Assembly: GCA_964487555.1 (NCBI GenBank)
Contig: CAZART010000002.1
Coordinates: 56,260-120,259, forward strand
Direction: 5' to 3'
Length of the DNA stretch: 64,000 bases
DNA from: CAZART01 sp964487555
GTDB taxonomy: Bacteria > Bacteroidota > Rhodothermia > Rhodothermales > VXPQ01
In this document: one piece after another, positions 17,172 to 25,276 of the stretch
Layout of the letters: each line of letters begins with the position of its first letter
Position numbering within the stretch: the first letter of the stretch is position 1
The notes under the pieces: generated by a model
The model's input: only the letters and a program-made list of their open reading frames with translations
Told to the model about the DNA's origin: nothing
Database searches by the model: none
Position numbers and translations under genes: made by a program

Positions 17172-18158
17172 ATGCTCGAACGCAATACCGTCGCGGTCGT
17201 CGTGCCGCTCTATAACGAGGAGGCCGTTGTTCCGCTGCTAATTGAGGAGATCGAGGCGTATCGCGTCACGCATCCCGAGATCACGCAGGTCGTGCTCATT
17301 GACGATGGCAGCCGCGACGCGACGGCGGCCGACGTGCGGCGCCTCGCCGCCGGCAAAGAAGGCTACGTGCTGCTTCGTTTTTCGCGGAATTTCGGGCACC
17401 AGATCGCGATCACCGCGGGGCTCGAAGTCGTCGAGGCCGACGCCGCTATAATCATGGATGCGGACCTTCAGGATCCGTTCTGGGTCGTCACGAAAATGAT
17501 CGAGAAGTGGCGCGACGGCTATGACGTCGTTTATGGAGTGCGTGAGGAACGCGAAGGGGAGACGGTTTTCAAGCGCGCCGCGACGCACCTGTTCTACCGA
17601 TTCTTTAAGCGAATGAGCGACGTGGAGGCTCCGCTCGACACAGGTGATTTTCGGCTCATCAGCCGCGAGGTCCTCGATGCGTTCAACAAGCTTCAGGAAC
17701 GACAGCCGTTCGTCCGCGGACTGATTGCCTGGCTGGGATTCACGCAGACGGGCATCCGCTACGCGCGTCCGGCTCGCGTCGCCGGAAAGACGAAGTATCC
17801 TCTCAAGAAGCTGTGGCGGCTCGCCACCGACGGAATTACGTCCTTCTCCGATAAGCCCCTCTGGTACGCGGTGGGGATCGGGATGGGTCTCTCTCTGCTC
17901 TCGGTGCTCGGGCTTATCTGGGTGTTGGTTGACAAGTTCGTTTACGGCGTGCCGGTCGGCTGGGCCTCTCTAATCTTCGCCGCCTTTTTCTTCGGTGGCG
18001 TGCAGCTCTTCTTTTTGGGGATTGTCGGCGCCTATCTCGCTCGGGTCTACGAGGAAGTGAAATCCAGGCCGCGCTACATCCTGAAGGAGAGATGGTCGTC
18101 CGATGCGCACTGCTGGGAACAGGTGCCTACTTCCGTCCGCGAAGGTGGCGCAGAATGA
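17172..18158 (+). CDS. Family-2 glycosyltransferase, polyprenyl-phosphate sugar type
   Basis: This 328-residue protein has an N-terminal GT-A domain (VAVVVPLYNEEAVVPLLIEEI, VLIDDGSRDAT, IIMDADLQDP with the metal-binding DxD). Two C-terminal membrane helices (about 235-255 and 270-300) follow. This architecture matches dolichyl/undecaprenyl-phosphate hexose synthases of the DPM1/GtrB type, which charge a lipid carrier on the cytoplasmic face. The start at 17172 is chosen after the CATGCCCG repeats. Its 3' end overlaps eboF on the other strand by 32 bases. Whether it works with the ebo genes is open. Confidence 0.88.
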   Translation: MLERNTVAVVVPLYNEEAVVPLLIEEIEAYRVTHPEITQVVLIDDGSRDATAADVRRLAAGKEGYVLLRFSRNFGHQIAITAGLEVVEADAAIIMDADLQDPFWVVTKMIEKWRDGYDVVYGVREEREGETVFKRAATHLFYRFFKRMSDVEAPLDTGDFRLISREVLDAFNKLQERQPFVRGLIAWLGFTQTGIRYARPARVAGKTKYPLKKLWRLATDGITSFSDKPLWYAVGIGMGLSLLSVLGLIWVLVDKFVYGVPVGWASLIFAAFFFGGVQLFFLGIVGAYLARVYEEVKSRPRYILKERWSSDAHCWEQVPTSVREGGAE

Positions 18159-19503
18159 GGTCGTGGACCGCTGTGGCGTGAATGTGGCTAGTGTGAAGCA
18201 ACCCGTCGCTGCGAGCGATGAGAAGCGGAGCGTGCTCCTCAGTATCCGGAAGACGGCCGTGGGAGCCGCCCACGAGTGAGGGGTCGAGCGGGATGACATC
18301 CATCAAATAGCGAAAGCCGAGCTTTTTCTGCGTCAAGCGCACCCCCACTTTTGCGAGCGGAAATTTCAACGCCGGGTCGATGAAAAGCTCGACGGGATCA
18401 TATCCCGGCTTGCGGTGAATGTCAACCGTGCGCGCAAAGTCCGGGGCGCAGTCGTCATCCATCCAGTAGTAATAAGTAAACCACGAATCGGGATCGGCGA
18501 CAGCGATGAGATCGCCGGCCCGGTTGTGGTTCAGTCCCGCGATATGTCGACCACGGCCGTTGATAAGATGCTCCACGCCCTCATGCTGCTCCATAAGGAC
18601 GCGGACATCGCCGAGCGCGCTTTGATCGTTGACGTAGATGTGCGCGAGCTGATGATCGGCCACAGCGAAGGCTCGGCTCGCGCCGGCGTCCAGGAGCTCG
18701 TGGCCGAGCTCATCGCGCACCGTGATGAAACCGTTTTCTCGAAGCGTTCGATTCAACGCGATACCGCGGCGAACCGGCGTGATGCCGTATTCCGACAGAA
18801 CGATGACGTCATCGCCGCGACCCTCGTAGAAGGTGATCAGCTCTTCGCAAACGCCGTCGATCTCGCGCACGTGCTGCGGCACCGATTCTCCGTTCGGGCC
18901 CGCGCGCTGGAGCTCGTAGTCGAGGTGGGGAAGATAAACAAGCGTCAGCGTCGGATCGAATCGTTCGGAGACGCGCATCGAGGCGCGGGCGATCCACTCG
19001 GAGGAGGCGATGGTCGTGTTCGGTCCCCAGAAGTGGAATAGCGGGAACGGACCGAGCTCGTCCTGGAGCGCGCGGCGCAGCTCAGGGGGGTTGGTCCACA
19101 CGTCGGGCAGCTTGCGGCCGTCGGCCGGATACATGGGTCTCGGCGTCACCGCAAAGTCGACCGAGGAGTACATGTTATACCACCAAAACATATTGGCGCA
19201 CGTAAACTCAGGGTCTATCTCCCGAGCGCGCTCCCATAGTTTCGTGGCTTGTACCAGGAGATTCGACTGGCGCCAGAACTTGATTTCGCATTCGTCGCGG
19301 AAGTACCATCCGTTGCCCACAATTCCGTGTTTCGCCGGATGCACGCCGGTTAGAAAAGTCGACTGCACCGAACAGGTCACGGCGGGTAAGACAGGAATTA
19401 CGAACGCAGAATTCGCCTCCGAGGCCCATCGTGAAAGAAATGGAGCGTGCGTGAGAAGGCCGGAGGTGAGGCCGACGACGTTGATGACGGCGGTCTTGTG
19501 CAT
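18127..19503 (-). CDS. eboF: EboF: alkaline-phosphatase-superfamily protein of the ebo cluster
   Basis: This 458-residue protein is related to nucleotide pyrophosphatase/phosphodiesterases. The nucleophile region PAVTCSVQSTFLTGVHPAKHGIVGN is clear, as are YLPHLDYELQRAGPN and GGSHGRLP. Several metal-site positions differ from standard enzymes: the N-terminal Asp-Gly is Val-Gly (VVGLT), the Asp-His pair is Glu-Tyr (SEYG), and the His after HLD is Gln. Activity may therefore be altered, possibly as a family-wide trait. It is the last gene of the minus-strand run eboA-B-C-D-E-F, 46 bases after eboE. No signal peptide is visible. Confidence 0.85.
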   Translation of the reverse strand: MHKTAVINVVGLTSGLLTHAPFLSRWASEANSAFVIPVLPAVTCSVQSTFLTGVHPAKHGIVGNGWYFRDECEIKFWRQSNLLVQATKLWERAREIDPEFTCANMFWWYNMYSSVDFAVTPRPMYPADGRKLPDVWTNPPELRRALQDELGPFPLFHFWGPNTTIASSEWIARASMRVSERFDPTLTLVYLPHLDYELQRAGPNGESVPQHVREIDGVCEELITFYEGRGDDVIVLSEYGITPVRRGIALNRTLRENGFITVRDELGHELLDAGASRAFAVADHQLAHIYVNDQSALGDVRVLMEQHEGVEHLINGRGRHIAGLNHNRAGDLIAVADPDSWFTYYYWMDDDCAPDFARTVDIHRKPGYDPVELFIDPALKFPLAKVGVRLTQKKLGFRYLMDVIPLDPSLVGGSHGRLPDTEEHAPLLIARSDGLLHTSHIHATAVHDLILRHLRGRK

Positions 19504-19549
19504 GATCCGATGGGAAGATTTATCCGTCGGAGGCGGTCGCTTGCTGTCG

Positions 19550-20770
19550 TTATTCGGCGATCTCGCCGAGTACCCAGCGATACTCTCGCTCGATCGACGA
19601 GCTCACGTCCGTCTTCATGTCCTGCGGAAGGACGTCCCAGGTGTAGGTCTCGATTTCGAGGTGCGGAGTCACACGATCTCGCAGAACAATTTTCAGGATG
19701 TCGGAGATGTCGGACTGCGTGGACTGCAGACTATCGTAATGATCGACGAAGATCGGCACATGATAGTGGATGCGCCACTCATCGGAAGGATCGCTCGAGA
19801 GGCCCGGTAGGGCCGCCGGCAGATCAGGGTAGCGAACCAGGGTACCGCCCGGCTTGCGGCCAACGACTTGATGCAGGTACGTCGATTCGGCAAAAGGCTC
19901 CAAGCTGCTTGCAATGTCGTCTCGATCCTCATTCAGCGGCACGCGGAGGGCCGAGCTGAGCTGAACCTTACTCGTCCGAATACCGGCGCTCGCAAACCGG
20001 GCGACGGCGTCCGTCGGGGCCTCGAATTCCACCGCGAAATGGCACGTATCGAGGCAGACGCGAATGTGACGGCGAAGGATGGCCTCCGTGCCTTTCCGCC
20101 CATTGCTTCCATGAAGGACGTTGTTGCGGCGCAGCGCCGGTGCGTCCGTGCTGAAGAGATAGCGCTCGAAGAAATCCACCGTTTCTTCGGTATTCTCGAT
20201 CAGGCAGTCGGGCTCGGGCTCGAATCCGACGTGTATAAGCACACCCTTTCGATCATGAAGCGCGTGCAGTTCGGTCGCCACTCTCGCCAGATTGGCCGCG
20301 CCGATCCGTAGGACCTCCGGCCGTTCTTCGGCGGAAAGCCAGGGTTTATAGGAGATGGGTGACGTGGAGATGCTGCCTTCCGCGCCCGCAGGCAAAAGCC
20401 CGGCAAGGATCTGCACCAGCCGCAGGGTGTACTCGACGCGGTCGTCTGAACGCCAGTCGGGCTGATAGACGTGCTCTTTGACGATCTGACGATGAAATCC
20501 GCCGTACGGAAAACCATTCAGGGTAAATACGTAAAGACCGCGGTCGTCCAGCCATTCTCGGAAACGGCGCAGTCGATTCCCCTGCAGCAGCTCGCGACAC
20601 GCCCGATCCGAGAGCCGAAGTCCGACCCCGAACGGTTTATCCGGACAGATTCGCTCTTTTAGGGGAATCGTGTACTGCTCGAGATTGGTCTGCACCTCGG
20701 ACCAAGATTCGCCCGGGTGGATGTTTGTACAGTACGTGAGATGGAAGTTGTTCTCGGGACCGACGTGCAT
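19550..20770 (-). CDS. eboE: EboE: TIM-barrel metabolite traffic protein
   Basis: This 406-residue protein starts with the characteristic NNFHLTYCTNIHPGESW and continues as a xylose-isomerase-like TIM barrel: VFTLNGFPYGGFH, IHVGFEPEPDCLIENTEET, VCLDTCHFAVEFE and SKVQLSSAL. The conserved Glu, His and Asp clusters suggest a divalent-metal sugar-phosphate isomerase or epimerase fold. In cyanobacteria the ebo genes are needed to move the scytonemin precursor to the periplasm, but the reaction of EboE is not established. It lies 11 bases downstream of eboD and is co-directional. Confidence 0.88.
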   Translation of the reverse strand: MHVGPENNFHLTYCTNIHPGESWSEVQTNLEQYTIPLKERICPDKPFGVGLRLSDRACRELLQGNRLRRFREWLDDRGLYVFTLNGFPYGGFHRQIVKEHVYQPDWRSDDRVEYTLRLVQILAGLLPAGAEGSISTSPISYKPWLSAEERPEVLRIGAANLARVATELHALHDRKGVLIHVGFEPEPDCLIENTEETVDFFERYLFSTDAPALRRNNVLHGSNGRKGTEAILRRHIRVCLDTCHFAVEFEAPTDAVARFASAGIRTSKVQLSSALRVPLNEDRDDIASSLEPFAESTYLHQVVGRKPGGTLVRYPDLPAALPGLSSDPSDEWRIHYHVPIFVDHYDSLQSTQSDISDILKIVLRDRVTPHLEIETYTWDVLPQDMKTDVSSSIEREYRWVLGEIAE

Positions 20771-20781
20771 CAGATGGTTGC

Positions 20782-21966
20782 TCAGACGTTTTCGGCAACG
20801 ACGCGGACTGTCCTAAGCTTGGCGACGGCCTTTCTATAGACGCTTTCATCCACCTCATGTACCTCCCTGCCACGACCGATGCTCTCCAATAGCATGATGG
20901 TCAGTTGTCCGCCGAGGTGCTCGCGAAACGCCTCCAGGCCGCGAAAAAGGCACCGAGGATGATCGGGTTCCATGAGATACTGATCAAGTTGAGGAACGTA
21001 CAGATCGAAGCCCAGCCGCGAGAAAAGGCTCAAAATCCGGACCCACGCCGTCTTGTCGAGCATTCCCCGGAGGTGGGAATAGGTGGCGTCCAGCGCGATG
21101 CCGATGGCGACGGCTTCTCCATGACGCAATGAGTAATCCGTTAGCTGTTCGAGCTGATGCGCGGCCCAGTGCCCGAAATCAAGCGGGCGCGACGAGCCCG
21201 ATTCGAACGGGTCGCCGGAGGTCGAGATGTGTTTCAAATGCAGATCCGCGCACTTGAAGATCAACGATTCCATAGCATCCCGCGACCGCACCGGAGGGGC
21301 GAGCTGCTCTACGTTCTCCTCAATCTCATCAAAAAACGCAGGGTCCTTCAACAAGGAGACCTTAATGGCTTCCGCAATTCCCGATCGCCAATCCCGGTCC
21401 TCCAGCGTCTCCAGAAACGAGGAGTCGTTGACGACAGCATAAGGGGGTGCGAAGGTGCCCAGGAAATTCTTCGTGCCGAAGGCATTGATGCCGTTCTTCA
21501 CGCCGATAGCAGCGTCGTTTTGGCTCAGCACCGTTGTCGGTACGCGGATGAATCGAATCCCTCGATGAGCCGTCGCCGCGGCATATCCTGCGACGTCGAT
21601 CACCGATCCGCCGCCGATGGCAACTACGTAAGAATGCCGGCAGATGCCGCCGTCGTGGATTGCGCGATGGATCTTCTCGACGTTGGTCGGATCGTTCTTG
21701 GCGGCCTCTCCGCCTCGAATCGTTTGCGGCGCGCCCGCGCTGCTGAGGTCGCGGTGCTCTTCAAAATACCGCAGGATGTCTTTCAGAAGTGCAGGATAGT
21801 GAGCCAATAACCCTTCGTCGACGACGGCGAGTACTTTCCGTGGAACCGGATCTTCAGATCGCTGGATGATGTCGGCAAGCAGCGTGTTCTCGACGTCGAA
21901 AATGTTTTCGGTGAAGTGGACGTCATATCGAAAGCCGACGTTGAACTCCTGGTGTATCGTCTGCAT
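20782..21966 (-). CDS. eboD: EboD: 3-dehydroquinate-synthase-like enzyme
   Basis: This 394-residue member of the dehydroquinate synthase family has NAD-binding GGGSVIDVAGYAAA, substrate-loop RVPTTVLSQNDAAIGVKNGIN and GTKNFLGTFAPP. The three metal ligands of the family are kept: Glu in GIAEAIK, His in DFGHWAAHQLE and His in RHGEAVAIG, so it is likely catalytic. It differs from housekeeping AroB in length (AroB is about 360) and by the C-terminal tail. The ebo context points to a cyclitol-forming role on an unknown substrate. It is the fourth gene of the run; the 113 bases before it hold no obvious terminator. Confidence 0.9.
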   Translation of the reverse strand: MQTIHQEFNVGFRYDVHFTENIFDVENTLLADIIQRSEDPVPRKVLAVVDEGLLAHYPALLKDILRYFEEHRDLSSAGAPQTIRGGEAAKNDPTNVEKIHRAIHDGGICRHSYVVAIGGGSVIDVAGYAAATAHRGIRFIRVPTTVLSQNDAAIGVKNGINAFGTKNFLGTFAPPYAVVNDSSFLETLEDRDWRSGIAEAIKVSLLKDPAFFDEIEENVEQLAPPVRSRDAMESLIFKCADLHLKHISTSGDPFESGSSRPLDFGHWAAHQLEQLTDYSLRHGEAVAIGIALDATYSHLRGMLDKTAWVRILSLFSRLGFDLYVPQLDQYLMEPDHPRCLFRGLEAFREHLGGQLTIMLLESIGRGREVHEVDESVYRKAVAKLRTVRVVAENV

Positions 21967-22079
21967 CTACACTTAATTACTTGCTGACAGGATGGCGGCC
22001 ATGAGCGGCCGCATCGCGGTGGGCGTTTATCATACCGCGTGTCCGGCGAAAAGATCGCACATGCGCGAGAGGCGACGCG

Positions 22080-23024
22080 TCACGTTACTGCGAACAAGCG
22101 AGCGAGACCCAGCGACAACGGGAGTAAAGCAAGGACCATGAGACCCACGGCCCACCCCGCAAAACCGGCGGCGAGAGCGGCATCCATAACCACGAGTGAG
22201 AGCACGCCGCGGCGCACGGCGTTTCGAACGCTTTCGGCGGACGGCACGAGGGCGGCGCGAATGAAGGGAGGAAAGACCAGAAGGGCGAAGAGTCCGATGA
22301 ACGGAACCGCATGCACCATTCGGTAATCCGTACGAATCTCGAGGAGAAACAATGCGCCGACCACGAGTGCGACGAGGAGAATCGAGAGAAGTCCGGTGTC
22401 CCGGCGGCCTCCGTGGACTTCCCCACGGCTGACAGCTGTGACGGCGCCGATGTAGGCCACTGGAATGAGCGCCAGAAACCACAGCCCGCCGAGCATCATT
22501 GGAATCACACTTACGCCAAGGAGGAGATTGCCTCCCCGGCATAGGCCCATGTTAATAGGCCCAAGCACGACGTGACGTTTACCCGCCGCATCGTAGAGCA
22601 CCGCGCAGAGAGCGATGGCGGCCGCGATCAAGATAGAGGGGACGGAAACGAGGCCGGCGACACCGACGCCGGCGGTCAGAAGTAACGTGCCGAAGATGGC
22701 CGATCCGGTGCGGGAAGCCCGGCCGCTCGGTATCGGACGCTCTGGCCGCTCAACCGCGTCCACTTCGGCATCAAAGAAATCATTCAGGACCACGCCGCCG
22801 GCGTAGAGCCCTGCCGTGGCTACGAGCAACCAAAAGAGATCGTTTAGCAGCTCCAGCGAGAGGGTTTGCACCACGAGGTCTTCATGAGCCGTATGCTGGA
22901 TGGCGCGTGCGAAGGCGCCTGATGCGGCGTAGCCGGCCAGGATGTCCGCAAACGCCGTGATCACATTAGCCGGACGCGTAAGTTCGACGTAAGCGCGGAG
23001 CCGCTGCCCGACAGAGATCCTCAT
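22080..23024 (-). CDS. eboC: EboC: UbiA-like membrane prenyltransferase
   Basis: This 314-residue integral membrane protein has eight to nine hydrophobic helices. The first Asp-rich motif NDFFDAEVD binds the prenyl diphosphate through Mg2+. The second region, AVLYDAAGKRHVVLGPINMGLCRGGNLLLG, matches the UbiA pattern including the Asp and Lys-Arg. UbiA enzymes attach isoprenoid chains to aromatic or sugar acceptors; in ebo clusters the product is unknown. Its ATG overlaps the eboB stop (ATGA), so the two are translationally coupled. Confidence 0.92.
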   Translation of the reverse strand: MRISVGQRLRAYVELTRPANVITAFADILAGYAASGAFARAIQHTAHEDLVVQTLSLELLNDLFWLLVATAGLYAGGVVLNDFFDAEVDAVERPERPIPSGRASRTGSAIFGTLLLTAGVGVAGLVSVPSILIAAAIALCAVLYDAAGKRHVVLGPINMGLCRGGNLLLGVSVIPMMLGGLWFLALIPVAYIGAVTAVSRGEVHGGRRDTGLLSILLVALVVGALFLLEIRTDYRMVHAVPFIGLFALLVFPPFIRAALVPSAESVRNAVRRGVLSLVVMDAALAAGFAGWAVGLMVLALLPLSLGLARLFAVT

Positions 23025-23956
23025 TTGATAATGAGGTTGTCCGTCTCGTCGGCATCTTCCTGGATTACGGGCGTCTGTCCTCCGCGAAGCACGGAGTTGC
23101 CGCCGTAGAGCTGGCGCTGGTCGATTTCCGCAGGTTCCATCCAGTCCTCCTCACGCATCTGCCCGCTCCGGCTATAGGCGTCGAGCGCGTTTTGATACGT
23201 GACCTTTCGAATATCGTCCTCATCGATGCCCCGCTCATGCATCAGCCGGGCGGTTTTCGGCACGGCCAGCGGGTCGCTGATGCCCCAGTCGGCCGCGCTG
23301 TCAATGAAGATCTGCTCAGACCCGTAGCGGCGGACGATGTCGACCATGCGTTCATTGCCCATCTTCGTGTTCGGATAGATGGTGAACGCCGCCCAATAGC
23401 CTCGATCCAGCACTTCCTCCACCGTTTCCTCGTTGTTGTGATCGACGATAACACGTGAGGGATCCAGCCCGTGTTCGTCGCAGACATCCATGCTCCGGCT
23501 CGTGCCCTTCGTCTTGTTGCGATGGGGCGTGTGAATGAGAACGAGCATCTCGAGTTCTTTGGCGAGGTCGAGCTGGAGAGCGAAGAACTTGTCTTCGGCC
23601 GGCGTCATATCGTCGTAGCCGATTTCGCCAATGGCTACGACGCCCTCCTTCATCGCAAACAGCGGAAGCAGCTCCATCACTTCTTCAGCCAGCGGCTCGT
23701 TGTTGGCCTCCTTCGAGTTCAGCCCCATCGTGCAATAATGGCGGATGCCGAACTGACCGGCTCGAAACCGTTCCCACCCTACGATCATCGAAAAATAGTC
23801 CTTAAAGGATCCGCGCGAGGTGCGTGGCTGGCCGAGCCAGAAGGCCGGTTCGATGACCGCCACGATGCCCGCGTCTCGCATCTTCTCATAGTCGTCCGTG
23901 GTGCGGGATATCATGTGAACGTGAGGGTCGATGTAGAGCGTTAGGGGGGTAGTCAT
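23021..23956 (-). CDS. eboB: EboB: TatD-like metal-dependent hydrolase
   Basis: This 311-residue amidohydrolase-type TIM barrel has the N-terminal HxH metal pair in IDPHVHMIS, Glu in VAIGEIGYDD, His in LIHTPHR, His in IVDHNNEE and the final Asp in FIDSAADWG. This set matches TatD-family hydrolases. The frame continues upstream through the repeat and the N block, but the ATG at 23956 (MTTPLTLYIDPHVH) is the real start because everything upstream is repeat-encoded. The 3' end overlaps eboC by four bases. The role is presumably hydrolysis within the ebo pathway; the substrate is unknown. Confidence 0.92.
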   Translation of the reverse strand: MTTPLTLYIDPHVHMISRTTDDYEKMRDAGIVAVIEPAFWLGQPRTSRGSFKDYFSMIVGWERFRAGQFGIRHYCTMGLNSKEANNEPLAEEVMELLPLFAMKEGVVAIGEIGYDDMTPAEDKFFALQLDLAKELEMLVLIHTPHRNKTKGTSRSMDVCDEHGLDPSRVIVDHNNEETVEEVLDRGYWAAFTIYPNTKMGNERMVDIVRRYGSEQIFIDSAADWGISDPLAVPKTARLMHERGIDEDDIRKVTYQNALDAYSRSGQMREEDWMEPAEIDQRQLYGGNSVLRGGQTPVIQEDADETDNLIIK

Positions 23957-24004
23957 TTTTGGAGTGTTTCGTGCTATTTCGCGATGTAGTTCCAACCCGC
24001 CGGG

Positions 24005-24299
24005 AGCGGGATGAGGATCGAAGATAGAAGATCGAGGATCGATCCAGCATGCGATCCGCGATTCTCGATCCGCGATCCTCNNNNNNNNNNNNNNNNNNNN
24101 NNNNNNNNNNNNNNNNNNNNNNNNNNNNNNNNNNNNNNNNNNNNNNNNNNNNNNNNNNNNNNNNNNNNNNNNNNNNNNNNAGAAGATCGAGGATCGATCC
24201 AGCATGCGATCCGCGATTCTCGATCCGCGATCCTCAATCCTCGATTCTCGGTCCGCGATCCTCAATCCTCGATTCTCGATCCGCGATCCGCCATCTCCA
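24005..24299. repeat. Heptanucleotide tandem repeat around a 100-N gap
   Basis: Seven-base units fill both sides of an N block (24081-24180): GATCCGC, GATTCTC, GATCCTC and AATCCTC on the right side, and their reverse complements (GATCGAG, GATCGAA, GATAGAA) at the left end. The array therefore changes strand near the CCAGCATGC core. The 55 bases before the gap (24026-24080) are identical to the 55 bases after it (24181-24235). Heptanucleotide arrays of this general kind (STRR) are known from filamentous cyanobacteria. The 350-base space between eboA and eboB holds no gene. Confidence 0.85.
24081..24180. other. Scaffold gap (100 N)
   Basis: The flanks share an exact 55-base string, which is what de Bruijn assemblies leave when two contigs overlap by one k-mer at an unresolved repeat. 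The true distance may thus be shorter than 100 or a longer array. Confidence 0.98.
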
Positions 24300-24303
24300 C
24301 TCC

Positions 24304-25191
24304 TCAGCCTCCGAAGGTGTCCCAGGATAATTCTCCATTTTCAATGCGCTGCCTCAGATCAGGCGCTCTATCCAGGATCTTCCGTGCGGATTTCGTACGT
24401 GAGCGGTGGAGAGCGAGGGCCGCGGCCTCCTGTTCGGCTTCGCGGTCGCTGTCGAATGCGATCGCCACGTCCTCAAGAAGACCGTCGTCTACGAACGGAC
24501 CGACAGGGCGCCAGAGTTCCGGAATAACCGATCTCGACGCCGCGCGTCGCTCACGTGCATAATCGACCAGCATGCGAGCTAGGTCCGGATTTGCACGTTC
24601 ATCGATCCCCTTGATTCGATGAAGCGGGCTTCCGACGAAGACCGCTTTCAGCACCATCTGATTCCAGGCCACATCGTCGAGATATTCCGATGGAAACGGA
24701 TTGTCGAGCGCCACGGCATTAAAAACAGAGGCCATATTGCTTCGAAGGCCCTCGGCCGCGCGTGCTACCAACCGATCCGGGAAGGGAAGCACGGGAAGGC
24801 TCTGGTAGAGGGCGACGGATTCGCCGACATCGGCCGTCGAAAACACGTTGTCGAGCGTGGCGATGAACTCGTTCGGATCGGCCGAGCTGAGCGACAGGAC
24901 GAGGAGGGTACGCCCGGCTTGATCGACGCTCCACCCGGACGGATCCCAGCCCGACCGCGCCTCGTCTGCCCTTTCGAGGTCGGCAGGGGGAAGTTCGAGA
25001 TCCGATTTGCCGAGAAATCGAGGCACCGCGCTGAAGGACGTGTAGAACGTCCATTCAGGTGCACCGGTAGCGAGCTCCGAACGTTTCGATTCGATCCACC
25101 GGACGCCCTTCTCGTCCACGCGTTCGGATATCCATCGTTCGAGTAAACGAACAATCTCTATGTGATCGGCTGCATGCTTCGGAGCAGTCAT
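24304..25191 (-). CDS. eboA: EboA-domain protein, first gene of the ebo cluster
   Basis: This 295-residue, mostly helical protein carries the EboA signature: PEWTFYTSFSAVPRFLGK, then LPFPDRLVARAAEGLRSNMASVFNAVALDNPFP, WNQMVLKAVFVGSPLHRIKGID and VIPELWRPVGPF. No enzyme motif or known function is recognisable and no signal peptide is present. It is divergent from mtnA, with 85 bases between the starts, so the promoter for the ebo run probably lies there. A repeat array and gap separate it from eboB, leaving open whether eboA is still co-transcribed with the rest. Confidence 0.9.
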   Translation of the reverse strand: MTAPKHAADHIEIVRLLERWISERVDEKGVRWIESKRSELATGAPEWTFYTSFSAVPRFLGKSDLELPPADLERADEARSGWDPSGWSVDQAGRTLLVLSLSSADPNEFIATLDNVFSTADVGESVALYQSLPVLPFPDRLVARAAEGLRSNMASVFNAVALDNPFPSEYLDDVAWNQMVLKAVFVGSPLHRIKGIDERANPDLARMLVDYARERRAASRSVIPELWRPVGPFVDDGLLEDVAIAFDSDREAEQEAAALALHRSRTKSARKILDRAPDLRQRIENGELSWDTFGG

Positions 25192-25276
25192 GAGGATGGT
25201 GCGTTAGAGGATGCGAGATGATGCGAACGGCCTGGTGTCGCGGTTCGCTACTATTACCTATCAGCCCTTCGAGCGA

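Noticed and set aside
23021..24265. Extended eboB reading through the N block (414 codons)
   Set aside because: The upstream part is encoded by the 7-mer repeat and N. The MTTPLTLYIDPHVH start gives the normal family length.
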